From: Rhodamnia argentea
Taxonomy: Eukaryota; Streptophyta; Magnoliopsida; Myrtales; Myrtaceae
Length of the DNA stretch: 64,000 nucleotides
Reading direction: 5' to 3'
NCBI RefSeq assembly: GCF_020921035.1
Contig: NC_063156.1
Span: forward strand, 29,250,283-29,314,282
Shown: in pieces, positions 47,205 to 61,247 of the stretch
How positions within the stretch are numbered: position 1 is the first letter of the stretch
Layout of the letters: every line of letters begins with the position of its first letter
Notes under the pieces: generated by a model
What the model was told of the DNA's origin: nothing
What the model saw: the letters and a program-made list of their open reading frames with translations, nothing else
Databases searched by the model: none
Program-made: the position numbers and the translations under genes

Positions 47205-47930
47205 CCCCTGTCTGTCTCTCCGTCGCTCTCTCCCCACCTTCTTCGTCTCCTTTTCGCTTCATTCTCATCCTTTTCTCGCTCGCTCTCTGTTCAGCCGATT
47301 GAGACCCGGACACGCGAGAGGAAAAAAAAAAAAAAAAAAGCAAACGAACGAAAAGAGGGATCGGATCCGCAGGTTCTGGGGGACGAGGTCACGGTCTAGG
47401 GTTTGCGTATTGGATTTCTACGCGGGAGTGCGGTTCTCGCGTCTCGTTCACTGAGAGTTTTGCTCACTCTCTCTCTCGATTGGAGATCCAATTTTGTACG
47501 CTACTCTCTGTCTTGGCTCGAGTTTCATCCGGGCCAAGCACAGAAGAATCGGATACGTTTCGGTCTCGCCCGTCTGGCTGGTGCAATTGTTCAGGTCCTA
47601 CTCCTATTGAATCTCACTTTGCTTTTTTTTTGTTTGTTTGTTTGTGTTCACGCGTGCTTTGATATTTTTCCATTGTAAATGCTATGCTGTGCCGTCGATT
47701 GTTAACTCGTAGCTCAGATTCAAAGTGCGGCGTTCCTTCAGATTGGCTCGCTCTCCTGTTCGTTATGCTTTGCCCTCTATTGATGCTTGGATTCGTTTTC
47801 CGATGTACGCGAACCGGCAGTCGCGCGTGCTTTTGTGTTCGTAAATCGAGTGGCATAATAGTAGATGGTGACGGTTAGCTGTTGGTATAGTTTTTGATCG
47901 TCGTTTGTTCTTTGGGAGTGGGCTACGCAG

Positions 47931-50900
47931 ATGGCGTCGAACGAGGGGTTTCTGACGAATGAGCAGAGGGAAACGCTTAAATTAGCGACCCAGAATGCGG
48001 AGAGCCTGTCATCCTCTCCCAAATCGCCTAAAACTCTCCTCTCTGAACATCCATTAAAGGTTCCTGCTGCTGGCAAGGCGCCTACAGCCGGAATTGCTGT
48101 GAGGCATGTGCGGAGGACACACTCTGGGAAGTTTATACGGGTTAAGAAAGGTATGTTTGGTGCATTTTAATCATGCTCGAGTTGTGTTTCTGTTGAAGGA
48201 TTCAATGTGTGGTTTTGTTTGTCTGGGGTCTTGTGATCGTCTCATTGTATTCTCGTCATCAGAAGGGTTTGCTGCTGCACGCTCTACATTCTTATTTCCT
48301 CCTGTTTTTACATCTGGCTAATGTTTTCAGGTTACAACAAATGTCTAGGTGAAAGTTGATCTGATCATTTGAACTCCTATTAAGTCATCATCCTCCTCTC
48401 CTCAAGAGTTTATTCTGGTTCCCTGCCTGAGACTTATTAATCGATCTTTTGCTAAGTGCAGTAAACTTATTGCATCCTCCAGTCACTAATCCCTCTCTGT
48501 CTGTGAGCTATATCTAATAGACGAATCCATAGCAGACAAAAGTAAAAAAGGGAACCCATAGCCCTTATTCCTGTTCTCCTGTATTTTTGTATCATGTACT
48601 TTGAAAATGATTGCCAAAAGTAATATTTAATAGATGGAACTGTTAGAGTTGTAGTTTTGGTCATATTCCTTGTTTTTGGCTGCAGTATGGGTGGTTAGGA
48701 GGCCTTTGATTTAGAACTCTTACAACTTGAGTTGGGCTTTTTGTTTAGACTGAATTTGTGAGTAGCTCTGGTGTTTTTATATTTCCAGCAACTCTACTAA
48801 AGCAACCCTAAGAGTTGCATTTGGAAATCTGCTTATTAAAGTTGGAGTGAACTCAGGTCCCCCCACCTAATTGCTTGGGGCCATAGGCTTGTAAGTTTAT
48901 ATCTTTTGCGCGCATTTATTGAACGTGTATCTATCTTTCTTGGTTATGTGATTATGCTACAAAGGAGAGTAGTTCAATTTAGGTTGTCTGGCTGTAGATG
49001 TTATAATCTACGGCTTAGGGTTTGGAACTTCTAATTGAGCAATCTTTTCGTTTTTGTGCGCATGTGCTAATACTGGTATATTGGAAACAGATGGAGGTGG
49101 TGGTAAGGGAACTTGGGGGAAATTGCTTGACACTGATGGTGGATCACATATAGATAGAAATGATCCCAATTACGACAGTGGTGAGGTAATGGCAGTTTTC
49201 CACCATTAATTGGCATTTATCAATCCTCTAGTGGGCTGGAGGTTAGCTCACTTGCTGACAAGTCTTGATTGTGTTTCTTTGTATAGGAGCCTTATCAACT
49301 AGTTGGTTCAACAGTCTCAGACCCCTTGGATGAATACAAGAAAGCTGTTGTTTCTTTAGTAGAGGAATACTTTAGCACAGGTGATGTGGACGTCGCATCA
49401 TCTGATCTCAGAGAACTGGGCTCAAGTGAATATCACCCGTACTTCATCAAGCGGCTAGTTTCCATGGCCATGGATCGCCATGATAAGCAGAAAGAAATGG
49501 CCTCGGTTCTGCTCTCTGCCTTGTATGCTGATGTCATCAGCCCGCCACAAATCAGAGATGGATTTGTCTTGCTTCTTGAGTCGGCTGACGATCTCTCTGT
49601 TGATATATTGGATGCTGTTGATGTGCTCGCGTTGTTCCTAGCACGGGCTGTAGTTGACGAGATTCTCCCCCCTGCCTTCCTCACAAGGGCTAAGAAAACG
49701 CTGCCGGAATCTTCTAAAGGTTTCCAGGTTATTCAGACTGCTGAAAAGAGTTATCTCTCAGCCCCACACCACGCTGAACTTTTGGAGAGGAGATGGGGTG
49801 GTAGCACACGCATAACTGTTGAAGAGGTGAAAAAGAAGATAGATGATCTACTAAGGGAGTATGTGGAGACTGGAGATGCTTTTGAGGCATGCAGGTGCAT
49901 TAGGGAGTTGGGTGTTGCGTTTTTCCATCATGAGGTGGTGAAAAGAGCTTTGGTTCTTGCAATAGAGACGCGAGCGACAGAACACTTGATAATGAAGTTG
50001 CTGAAGGAAGCCGCTGAGGAAGGCTTAATAAGCACCAGTCAAATGGCTAAGGGGTTTGCCCGTTTGGTTGAGAGCCTCGACGACCTTGCACTTGACGTTC
50101 CATCTGCAAAGTCCCTGTTCCAGTCACTGGTTCCCAAGGCTATTTCTGAAGGATGGCTTGATGCTTCATTTTCGAAGTCAGCGGATAATGGAGACGCGCA
50201 GATTGAAGATGAAAAGTTAAGGCGCTATAAGAAGGAAGTTGTAAGTATAATTCATGAATATTTTCTCTCTGATGACATTCCCGAGCTCATTCGAAGCTTG
50301 GAAGATCTTGGAGCACCTGAGTTCAACCCCGTATTTTTGAAGAAGCTCATCACCCTTGCTATGGACAGGAAGAACAGAGAGAAAGAGATGGCATCTATCC
50401 TGCTGTCTGCCCTCCATATTGAGATTTTTTCGACTGAGGACATTGCGAGTGGTTTTGTGCTGCTTTTGGAATCGGCAGAGGACACGGCTCTCGACATTTT
50501 AGACGCTTCAAATGAGCTTGCTTTATTTTTGGCTAGGGCTGTTATTGATGATGTGTTGGCCCCGCTGAATCTGGAAGAAATTGGAAGCAGGTTGCCTCCT
50601 AATTGCAGTGGGAGTGAAACTGTGCGCATGGCTCGATCACTCATTGCTGCCCGCCATGCTGGTGAGAGGATTCTTAGGTGCTGGGGAGGTGGAACCGGGT
50701 GGGCTGTTGAGGATGCGAAGGACAAAATTCAAAAGCTTCTGGAGGAATACGAGAGTGGTGGGGTGGTGACTGAAGCTTGCCAGTGCATACGTGATCTAGG
50801 AATGCCCTTTTTCAACCACGAAGTTGTAAAGAAGGCATTGGTAATGGCCATGGAGAAGAAGAACGACAGGATGCTGGATCTACTGCAAGAGTGTTACAGC

Positions 50901-51092
50901 GAGGGGCTCATCACCATCAATCAGATGACAAGAGGTTTCACCCGGATTAAGGATGGAATGGACGATTTGGCTCTTGACATCCCGAATGCGGAAGAGAAAT
51001 TCCGTTTCTATGTGGAGTATGCTATTCGGAAGGGATGGCTCCCATCTTCATTTGAGTCTTCGTCATTGCCCGCTCCAGTTGTGGCTTCTTGA
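47931..51092 (+). CDS. MRF: MA3-domain translation regulatory factor (MRF/ECIP1 family), three coding exons
   Basis: Coding exons 47931-48150, 49091-49185 and 49287-51092 give 706 residues, the usual family length. After an N-terminal Ser/Lys region with RHVRRTHSGKFIRVKKDGGG and KGTWGKLLDTD, four MA3 repeats follow: from about 120 (DEYKKAVVSLVEEYF), 281 (VEEVKKKIDDLLREY), 415 (RRYKKEVVSIIHEYF) and 578 (VEDAKDKIQKLLEEY). Each alternates with the ELG(S/A) and MA(M/I)(D/E) helices of the domain. MA3 domains bind the helicase eIF4A, as in PDCD4; plant MRFs associate with ribosomes, promote translation under energy stress and are phosphorylated downstream of TOR (family knowledge). No catalytic motif is expected. 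Adjacent to a STICHEL-like gene, as for MRF3 in Arabidopsis. Confidence 0.95.
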
Positions 51093-52539
51093 GTGGGAAA
51101 CATATATTTCTGTCTTATGTTGTAGCCTGGCACGTTATGTAACGGACTTGTGTTCTTTTAAGTGCTTCAGAAGCCTGATTAGATGGGAGATGTTTGAGTT
51201 CTTGATGCCTTTTTTCCCTATTTCGTTGTAGTTTCCGGATGGAGATCAGCTGATGTATAAAGTTAGTTGCTTATCCAGCTTTAGGCTCATGGTGCATCAT
51301 ATTTGTCGCATGCAGTATGATAGTAAATTGATAATTGATCAAGAATTCTTTGATGCCATTCAGCTCGTTTTTCAGCATTGTTCTTTGGGCCTCTTTTTGT
51401 TTTGTTTTTGGGGTTCTGCGAGACTACAAGTTATCTGCACAAGAGAATGCCTTACCAAGAATGGCTTCATTTCCCCTATGCTATTTGGTCAATTGCCTGT
51501 CTTACATGGATAGTGTTAGATGTGTACAGAAGCGGCACCTTTCATGTGACCGATAACGGTGAACGTGCACTAATCTCTTTTCAGTTAACAAGTTCCTGCT
51601 CGACTGTCCGAGGGAGGATGTGGTTCTGTGCATCTAAGGGGTTGTGCGCGTGGTGGTGTACAATATCCGTGCTACCAATGTTCCTGGCCTGGCCAACAAA
51701 AATGTTCCTGGCCTGGGACAGGTTGGCTGATGGACCAAATCAAGCTTCTCTTCAGCCGCATCCAATTGTATTTTTCCCCGTCTGCGAGTTTGTTTCTGAT
51801 GGTGAAGCTTGTAGTGTTTGGTCTCCCTTGGGTACTACCAGTAGCGTCATTTCCGAGGGCTTGATTGGATAGATTGGGCAACCGGTTCAACTAGTTACTG
51901 GACTATATGGCTATGGTAAAACGCTTTGTTTCAGTCGTTGCCATGACCAGAGCAGCTGTTCTACATGACAAATGCTAGATATTTTCAAACACGTACGAAA
52001 AATTGGTCTAGATAGCATGGGAGAGTGAAATCAGTCGATAATATTTAACTATAGATAGAATGCTTATGAATCGCATCGAATACATCGAATTTTCAATTAA
52101 TGTTGAATTTTCTAACATTTTTCAGTAGTGAAAGAGGAACTTTATTCATAACAGTGCCTTGATAGCCAGTTAAACTCTCCGCCAGCCCCTGTAATAAAAG
52201 GATGTCTTTGCCCATACATCCGGTACGAATTACTGGGAATGCATTATAAACATTTAGGTAAGACATTAACAAAGGAACCAACCTTGTTACACCAATAGGA
52301 GCACATTGAAATATTCAGAATGCTGGAGTTCGGCTTAATTTCTCGCATCTTTTGGAATCAAACTTATTGTGAGGAGACTACCATAGGGCGATAAAAATTG
52401 AAGTCCTGTACATTTCAAGGACTTCTCTCCGTGCTTCGTTTAAGATCTATTATGCTACCATCATGGATATGGAGAATATATTCAAGAGTATATATAAGAA
52501 AATTAAAAGAATTGACTAAAGGACCGAGAAGCAAGTTGA
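51093..52539. other. convergent intergenic spacer between MRF and CBBY
   Basis: Holds the 3' UTRs of the two converging genes. Frames near 51250-51870 have no family resemblance. Confidence 0.5.
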
Positions 52540-55500
52540 CTAGCTAACATACTGCTTCTCAAGAAGGCTTCCACAGAATGTGAGATCAAAGCGCTCCTCT
52601 GGAGGATCTCCGATGCAATCGAAGACCGCATCAGCATTTACAAAGTCCTCCTCAGCTGTGTAACTGAAACCAATCAAAGTTGAAGTCAGATTAGTGATAA
52701 AGGAAAGTATGGTTTAAAGAGCACCAGCTAGACCGTGAAGTAATGTAGTTACCCGCTCTTTGTCACGATGCACTTCATTCCAGCAGCTTTGGCTGCTGCG
52801 AGGCCAATGGCGCTGTCTTCAACCACAACACAACTGCAGAGCTCCAACATTACACAATAAATACCACACTACCGTGAGATGAAACTAATATAGTTGACTT
52901 AACATATTTTAACTGAGAGATAAAAGATGGATAAGTGCGTTTAAGGGAGTTGGTGGCAGCATGCGCTTGACCTCATAGTTTAAAAGAAACTGAGCGAGTG
53001 GTGGGTAAATTACCTTGAAGGATCAACACTCAAGGTGCTGGCAGCCAACAGATAGATGGCCTGTTGAAGAATTAAAATCGATGAGAGACCAAGGACATGC
53101 ATACATTAAACAAATTAAGTGGGCAAGGAAAAATGAATACACAAGATGAATATGGTTAGCATTGCGTCAACTGATAGATCTGAACTTTTCCGTGAAGGAT
53201 GAATTCTATTTCCAGGTATAGAGACTTATTAAAAGTTATTTTGCCAATATGACACTCGGCAAGTCTCTGATCAGTTGCTACAACGACGAGAAAATAAGAC
53301 CATTATCAGATTATCACATGATGCACTACACCCTACATTAACACCTTCATATAGATTAAGCAAACAAGACATTACAGGATCTGGCTTTTTACGCGGAACC
53401 ACATCTCCCGCAAATATCTTGATTTTTTCTGCTCTTTCAGGCCCAAGCAAGCATGAAACTATTGCAGAGACCTGAAACCATTGCACGACTTAGAGTCAAC
53501 AAGAGAACTTGACTTGAAAATCAACAGGGACACATAGTATAAATCAATAAAATGCAGCTTTTTCCACAAATGAAGCTAATTTTGAAGTTGAACCCTCTTT
53601 CCTTCAGATAGAGGAAAGCCATAAATGCAATTTTCGGTCTTTCATTTATGAAAAGCTCAACCAAGAGGAACTTGTGCAGGCTCAAATTCATTTTCTTTCG
53701 AGAACGTGAAACAGAGTTTTGAATAACTAGCATACCCCCCGAGCACTAATTTACAGAGATGAAAAACTGGAAGACTTCATTTCATCCTCCATTGAGAAGT
53801 GCCATTGGCAAGTTTAACGCAAGTGAAACAGTATTGGCACTGCACAGAAAATTAATTCTGCAGAACCTGCTGAAGCATACCGCCTTCTCATTCGAGGTAC
53901 TGCAGACAGCAACTCGTACTCCTTTTGCTAGTGCTTGATCAATGAGCCTGCGCAATTGGTGAGTGTGACATATGGAGAATCTATATATTTGAAGTCATGC
54001 TTAACAGGTTCTAAAGAGGTGCATTGGAAGTATACACATACTTACAGTGGAATTCAGACATTTGGATATGAATGCTAATTAATCTGATCCATCGAATTTA
54101 CAATTGCCAACAAAGAGCACATATCTGTAGTCATTCTCCATCTATGGGATCTTGGTCAAGAACAGGGTTCCAGAAACGAAAAAGGTATGCCTAGAATCTG
54201 AACTTTAGGCCAGGACATACTACGACTTTGCAAAAAAAAAAAAAAAGGTCTAGCAGAAGTTCATCTTTCAAGTCTTATAAGTTGTTCATTGCAATTCTTA
54301 CATCCATAAGGCATCAAAAAGAGGAGACGTTGTAATTATTCATTTTCCATCAGTGTGGAAGTAAACATAGAGAAACCAGTCTGGTCAGAAGAGCAAAAAC
54401 TTTCCCGACCAAAAAAAAAAAAAGATAGCAAAGACTGTGCAAGCAGAAGAACGGGCATAAAAGTAGTCTTTTTTTCTTTGGTGAAAGCATAAAAATAGAT
54501 AAACTGAAAGATCATGACAACGAACTTTGCAACTCCAGGTCGAAGGGGCAGCAATTTCTTTTCAATAAGGGCCATGAACAACTCTGTCTTTCGCTTGTGA
54601 AGAGCAGCAATGAACTCCTTCCTCTCCTCTTCACTTTTTGGGGCTTTTTCAGGCCACCCTGTCTTATTGAAATACGCTGTCATCCTGCAAACATATGCCT
54701 AGCTAAATGTCAGTTTTAACATTCTTCCCCTCTCGAGCTTAAAACACTTTGTTCACTTCTTCTCAAATTTAGAGAACTTCTTCAATGAATCTATTCAGGC
54801 CTACATAATTTAACTGCAGAATTCATGGAAAATAAGGACGAGATACCTTTCTTTTCCCCCACCAATTTTCAGAAGTTCTCCATACAAATCTACATCCCAG
54901 GTGACGCCCAATTCTCTCTAAGAGAAATATGATCAACCGGATGTCAGTGTTCATGCATGAAAATCATTGAGCCATAGTTGTAAGGCATAAATGAAGATTT
55001 CAGCAGAATTACCTCCACTGTCTTGATTGATTTCTCTCTGAAGATTAAAGCTTCTCGAAAAACTTAAGGGAAAGAAACTAAAAGCAAACACTCAAATTTA
55101 GAGCAGAAGATGTTGAGCAATAAAATTCATCAAATTTCTCAATCACTAAGAAAAATCGCGTTCCTCGGGTGTTTAACACCCTTTGCCACCACGAAGTCTC
55201 TAGTCTAATTGCGAGAAAAGCCCAAAATGCGAAAGAAGCAAATACAATTTTCTCGCAATGCCGAAGCCATTCCATTCAGTTCCGCACCAACGGACCAATA
55301 CCAAAGCAATAACTACCAGACCACAAACCAGAACAAGGAACAAGTACGAAGAGAAAGCAGGGAATGCGGGAATTTACTTCTTGAAAAGTATCGTTGAAGG
55401 AAATCCGGTGGCCGTCCTTCTCGGTATCCACGAGCACTCCATCGCAGTCAAAGAGAAGAGCCGACGGAAGAGCCGAAGGCGAGGGCGATGCAGCAGCAGA

Positions 55501-55692
55501 GCAGGTGGCGACGCTCGTTCTCCTGCGCGAGTCTCTGACGGCTGATCGCAGTTTTGGCGGGTAAGCACTTCCTCCTCTTGCATGTGAACTTGAACAGGGC
55601 CACGGGAGTTGGGGAAGCGCGAGACGAGCATTGGTCGAAGGGTTGGCGCGCGGGAGCAGAGACGACGTTGGAGAGAGCGTAGCGATCGCCAT
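52540..55692 (-). CDS. CBBY: chloroplast CbbY-like HAD phosphatase, eight exons
   Basis: Exons in transcript order: 55692-55378, 54917-54847, 54684-54526, 53947-53881, 53471-53376, 53060-53014, 52833-52753, 52663-52540, giving 319 residues. The N-terminal 70 residues are Ser/Ala/Arg-rich with few acidic residues, a chloroplast transit peptide. HAD motif I is LLFDCDGVLVDTE with nucleophile Asp82 and acid/base Asp84, motif II Ser in VAVCSTSNEK, motif III Lys in VVPRKKPDP, and motif IV VVVEDSAIG. The cap domain includes DLYGELLKIGGGKERMTAYF. The family dephosphorylates xylulose-1,5-bisphosphate, a misfire product and inhibitor of Rubisco, in the stroma (family knowledge). The start was chosen at the first ATG in frame; upstream codons lack an ATG. 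Intact at all catalytic positions. Confidence 0.96.
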
Positions 55693-56710
55693 TTGAAGGC
55701 CTTGGCGGAGCTTCTCCTCGGTGACGCGAAGCTGCGTGCTCTTTTGGTTCAACCGTTCATGGTGTCCTCTTGGAAGTTAATCCAGCAGAGGCCACACATA
55801 GCTCCAAGGGTGCGCACTGCGCATACTGGCGCCATGTAACCTTTCAGTGAATTGTCTGATCAGTTTTTTTTGTCTCTCTTTTGGTCTTGGCTAGTGTTTT
55901 TTTTTGGGTCGAAGTCTTGGCTAGTGTAGTTGAGAAATGAAAAAAAAAAAAATGACATAAATGGGTTACACTTTAATCTCATATACAATGCCGTCTTTGA
56001 ATTATTAATTTTAATCTAGTCCCCGAATAACATGAAGATGTTCCATATTGTCTTTTCATTAATTCAAATTGACGGTTCACTTTCAATTCGTTAAGTTTGA
56101 TGGATAACGAAAAGAAAAATAACTACACTTGAATTTTCCAAATAAGATAGTCATTTCAAATTAGGAGATAATAATTTACATCATCAGACATTGATTGACG
56201 TGTTAATGCCCTAATTTTTTTCATTTTTTGAAGTAGATGTATAAAAAGATAGGCATATTGATTTATCAGATGAAAATCCACGTCGTCAGAAAACGTTTAC
56301 TTTGTCATTCGAACAAACGGAATGACTACATTAATCATTTACTTAGAGGTATAGTGAATAAATTAAAAGTTTAAGGACAATAATTTCTATGGGCCAGCCC
56401 ACAATTCATCCGGTCGGCCCAGCCCACAATTCATCAGCCCATCGGACTCCAAGACGACGGTGCATTCAAAACGACGAGAATAGCGGCCGTTGCATCCGAT
56501 TTGCGAGTGAGCTACGCTTTGTTGATGACCATCTTCAAATGCTCTCCTATGTCCATGTCACTCGCATCGTGATCGAGCTCTGAGTGAGAGGTAATTTCTG
56601 TTCTTCCGTGCCTTCTTCAGCCATTTTCTCTACGTCTTTCGTCGACATTTTTTCAAGATGATCTGACTCATAACTATCGTCTTCACTCTTCAGTCGGTTC
56701 GCCAGTGATC
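55693..56710. other. intergenic between CBBY and the F-box gene (head to head)
   Basis: Shared upstream region of two divergent genes. The part at about 55960-56390 has wording such as TTTAATCTAGTCCCC that recalls the F1 family, but the arms do not pair convincingly. No gene. Confidence 0.4.
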
Positions 56711-59459
56711 ATGGACGGCGACGAAGAGTCTTGTCTACCTGCCAATACAGTGGAACATGCTTCACCGGAGGTGAATCGATTGTCTTTTTTCCGATCACGT
56801 CGTCGCTCCGAAGTTGTAGATGTAGTGCTAGATATGTAGACTTACTTCTCGTGATAGGGTATACAGTTTCTCTGTCTTGTGCTTTTCTCGAAAGAAGCTT
56901 AATCTCGAAATTGCTTCAGATTACTACTCCTCGTTTCCGCCTACGCCTGTGTTTGTTGTCTATATGAACCGGCAATTTCGAACGTGAAAAACTGCTGATA
57001 TTTTATCGACTTGTCAGCATTTATGGTTGTGTTTAAGTTTTTCATTTTTTTAATTTTGTTCCTTTAATTCAACGAAGCTGTGCTTTGCAGCTAAGGTCAT
57101 GGTTTAGTGTTTCGGTGTTCTGATGAGCGCTTGTTTGATTTTTGGATTTTCTTTTTGTCTACTACGTTGGATTCATTAGCATGAGGAGAGGAACAAGGAT
57201 CTGCAGGACATGATCAGTGAACTGCCGCATGAAATTCTTGTTTCCATTTTGTCCCTTATGACCTTCAAGGAAGCTGTGAGAACTAGCGTTCTTTCACGGA
57301 GATGGAAAAAGTTGTGGAGTTACACAACGGGCAGCTTGGATTTTGAAGATTCGAAGGCAGAGCAAGACATCTCGCATAACACGAAATCTTTGGGAGCAGG
57401 AAGGTTCAAGTTCATTGGATGGGTGAATCGGATGTTGAACTCGCATCAAGGTTCAAGAATTCGTGAGTTTAGGGTGCGTTTTGATTTGAATAATCGCTCG
57501 AGGCGTTATGTAGATGAGTGGGTTGCAGTAGCGTTGGCAAAGAGAGTTCAGAACTTGAAGCTGGACTTTTTACCGTTTCTCAGAAAATTTGACTCTCCAC
57601 GTTACACATTTCCCAGCAAGTTCATTTTGCCAAGCGCCAAATGCCGTTATGACTTGTCTTGCCTGAGGTCTCTGGACCTGAAGTTCGTCAATCTTACGGA
57701 TGAGAATTTGGATTGCATCCTCACCAGTTGTCCTTTTCTTGAGGAGTTGGTTATAGTATGCTCGGAGCTTCTTTCACATATAAAAGTTAAAGGCTCCTCT
57801 CTTTCTCTGAAGCACTTGTTTATACATTGTAGTGACCTGACAACCTTTGAAGTTTCCGCCCCGAATTTGGTGTCACTTGCTTATCACAATGCTTCAAAAG
57901 GAGGACCACAAGTTCTCATCGAGAATGCTCCTCTGCTAACTAGTGTTACTCTTGGTGCTCTTTATGATCCTGTTAGTATTTATCTACATCCTCTTTGTAG
58001 CTCTTTGCCTCAACTGGAAGCTCTTCACTTACACATGAATCTCTTCAAGGTGGTTTTTGTGGTTCCTGTTCAGATCTTGCTTCAAAGTTCTTTACGTTCT
58101 TGTAATTATAATGTGCTGATCTTTCAGGATGGTCTAGAGATACCACAATTTCCTATGTTATTTAACCTTAGGTATCTCACGTGGTTAGTTCAGACATCTG
58201 ATACAGCAAGCCTTCTTGGTTTAACTTCTCTTATAGAAGCAGCGCCATTCTTGCATCATTTTGAACTCAAGGTAGATATTTCATTTTGTTGTTGCAATGT
58301 GGGTGCTGCTTCATATTGCATCTCTGCAGTTTCCCCATTTCCAAGACAATAGTCTAAATATATGGGCTTCAGTTATGACCCCAGATATCTAATTCACTGT
58401 AGTGATATCTTTGATTGTTTTTGGTTTCATTTCTTTTCCTTGTGTCTTATCAAGACCGGTACTTCCTTTATGTACAGCACTTCATACTTCTCAATATGAT
58501 GTATCTACAAGCATCTATAGATTTTCTATAGACTGTGTAGCTGGTCGGTCATTGTGCAACACACAGAAAACTGTTTGCGACCAAGGTAATTGTGGAATAT
58601 GGGCGATGTTATCGATTGGCCGAGTCTTGCTTGTCGTAAACTTGTATGAAGAAATACGGAATTGCTACTTTAGGCATGGATCGTTAAAATTCACAACTTA
58701 TTGTGCTAGCTTGGCTGATCCGGGGTAGGCTGAACTCATTGTTTACAACAATAAAATCGTTGGGCCACAAAAACTTGTTTTCTCATTTACTAGTAACGGT
58801 TGATGTCGTATTTTGACCTTAAGGTTCATGGCTGATGCTAGATGATATTCTTACTCGATGATAGATCCTTCAATTGAATTCGCCAAGCCAAACCATATGG
58901 ACCTGAATTTTGTCCTACCTGTAGCTGTAGGCGGACGGCAAGAAATTGTAAAACGTGTGAGCATCAACAATGGCTATCCTGAAAGAAATTGCCAAGCGAC
59001 TATTGTTTGTGTCACTGTCAAAGTATACCATTTAAGTTTAGGTGTTTGTATCATCTCAATGTGTCTATTTGGCATAGCTTTGTGCTGGCGTCTCAAGTGG
59101 TGCATGAGGCTTGCTCTGACTCGTATTGCATGTGGCATATTGGGTGTATGCTATAATCTTTGTCGCAGTTGGAGTGGACAGAACCATGGAGACGAAGGAA
59201 TGCAAAAAGGGTGAATGCAACTCCGAATCAATATCTCAAGGAGGTGAAAATACTTGGCTTTAGGGGGTATGCAATTGATTCCGAGATCATCTCATATCTG
59301 CTTGAAAGGGCCACAATGCTTGAGGAGATTGTTGTTGATCCTCATCCTCATGCCTGTTTAACGGAAGGAACTTTCATGGAGGAGAAACAGGCTGCAAGAA
59401 AAAAGGCTGAGCAGTTGAAACCCAAACTGCCTCATGCAGCTAAATTGATAATTTTGTGA
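56711..59459 (+). CDS. F-box/LRR protein with an FBD-like C terminus, four exons
   Basis: Exons 56711-56770, 57180-58049, 58128-58271 and 59169-59459 give about 454 residues. The F-box lies at about residues 31-75 (DMISELPHEILVSILSLMTF, then KEAVRTSVLSRRWKKLWSYT), followed by the LRR/FBD-type repeats of plant F-box proteins (LRSLDLKFVNLTDENLDCIL, SCPFLEELVIVCSELLSHIK, LTTFEVSAPNLVSLAYHN). The C-terminal QYLKEVKILGFRGYAIDSEI and YLLERATMLEEIVVDP resemble the FBD region. Such proteins are substrate receptors of SCF ubiquitin ligases through ASK/SKP1 (family knowledge); the target is unknown. The intron at 58050-58127 is 78 bp with no stop, so its retention would add 26 residues. The long last intron could hide a small exon. 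The family is large and fast-evolving, so no symbol is given. Confidence 0.85.
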
Positions 59460-60905
59460 TCGATTAAGATTGCGTTGTATCATGTTGTCCATGTGGATGG
59501 ACTGTCCTCTACAATCCAGTGACTGAATGGGCTATGGGTCCCATAAAGTCTAAAATTGTTTTCTTTATACCAAATCGGTCTTGTAAAAACCATGTCTGTT
59601 TGCGCACTGTCTGGCATCCCCCTCTATTTGCTTGGGGACATTTAACTTTTCAGATGGTTGACATACTGGTCTTCCTGAAGTTTCTTCTAGATTCTGCACT
59701 TTTGCTGCGTGTTAATTCTATCACTGCATATGAAATTTGGAAATATACATGCTGTCATTCTTCGTTTGTCAAACGTAGCCCTGCAAGATGCAGAATTTAA
59801 ATGATGAAGTGCCTGATTCTGAGTTCTGGCAGTAGTACATGAACTTATCACGTTTCTGTCTGGGCATGTGTTTACTTTTTTGTCAAATGCTGAGAATTGT
59901 GCTGTTTCTGTTGCCTCGGGCCTGTTACAGGACTGGTTCTTGCCCACATTTCAGTTTCATATGGTGTTTGCTAGAAATCTGTTCTTCCAGATGACCAAGT
60001 CGAGGTGTCGATGATTGACTGTCCGATTGGAAAATGCCCATCCCATTACAGTAGCAAAGCCAAGAATTTGTGCTTTGGTTTTGAGGAGGCTTAAGGTAAC
60101 TTTGTCAGCCACGTACTCGAGCCGTAAAGTGAAACTGGATGTCACAGTGTCAACAAGAGCAAAAGTAACAGTTATTAGTCTCTGGGTCTTCGTCCCTCTC
60201 TTGAAAGCCCAATGATTTTGTCACCTATCATTATTGCTTTATATATTTTGCGGCTGATGTCATGGATAAAGACATTGCCAAAACATAGAGTGGTCTGTAT
60301 CCATTTGGCCGCAATTTTCTATAGTTCTAAGCGAGAAGTCATTGGTGGACCGTACCACACAAACATAGACCTCTCAACGAAGCTTTTACACGACGAATTG
60401 CGAAACGTATCTCAAAATTAGATCAAGCTAATTATACAAATACAATATACATATATGCATATATAATTCATATCGTGTTTTACGTTTTATCAATTTTTTC
60501 TTTTGGGTCGAAAAGTTTTATCGATTTCATTGAGCAAAGTTTTCACTCCGAACGATGAATTATGCCATCTGGTTTAACCCCATTTCTGATCCAAGAGAAA
60601 AGCCGGACACAAGCTTCAGAAGAACACAAGCACAGTCCAACTCTAACACGAATTGCAAAAAACTTGAAGGTTCTCGCTTGCTTTTTTTTTTTTTTTCTGG
60701 GGCCTGCATACAACTTGTAGGTCCAATCTTGCAAAGTTGCAGTGGCCATTTTCGTCCCGCTAGACAGTGGCGATCATCCATGACGGGAAACGCCGAAAAT
60801 GACGAAAAGGTGTTCTCTTCAACGGAAAAAAATAAAAATAAAATCCAAAACAAAAGTAGCATAAATTTTTTGTAATAATTTGGGAAAACCACCGTGGATA
60901 CTGAA
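59460..60905. other. intergenic downstream of the F-box gene and upstream of REF6
   Basis: Probable 3' UTR at the left, an AT-rich patch at 60430-60480, and the REF6 promoter at the right. No further gene supported. Confidence 0.4.
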
Positions 60906-60912
60906 TATAAAA
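60906..60912 (+). promoter_or_regulatory. TATA box and CT-rich leader of the REF6-like gene
   Basis: TATAAAA lies about 340 bases before the ATG at 61248. A (CT)n tract at 60967-60990 follows in the presumed leader. Confidence 0.6.
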
Positions 60913-61247
60913 CCCCCACTCACTCCGCTTGCTCCCACTCTCTCCCCCAGTTTTTGCCCTCCCCCACTCTCTCTCTCTCTCTCTTTCTCTCGCTCTGTCT
61001 GCCCCTGCCTCTCCTCTGCCCTCGACTTTCACCGTTCTCCTTTTCCTCTGCATAAAAAACAGAGGAATATGCATAAAACCCAGAAAAAATGCAAAGAATA
61101 TGTAGCGTAGAGACTGAAATCGCTTCTCGTCTTTCTCTCGCTTTCCTTTCTCCCACATAGTCTGCAATGGAGAGGTCCTCTGATGAACCCACCACAGAGT
61201 AAAACAACCCAAGGCCAACAAGAGAAAACCCCCCTTTTGTTTGTTCT

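Noticed and set aside
55960-56390. Candidate further F1 foldback copy upstream of the F-box gene
   Set aside because: Some shared wording, but the arms do not pair over a meaningful length.
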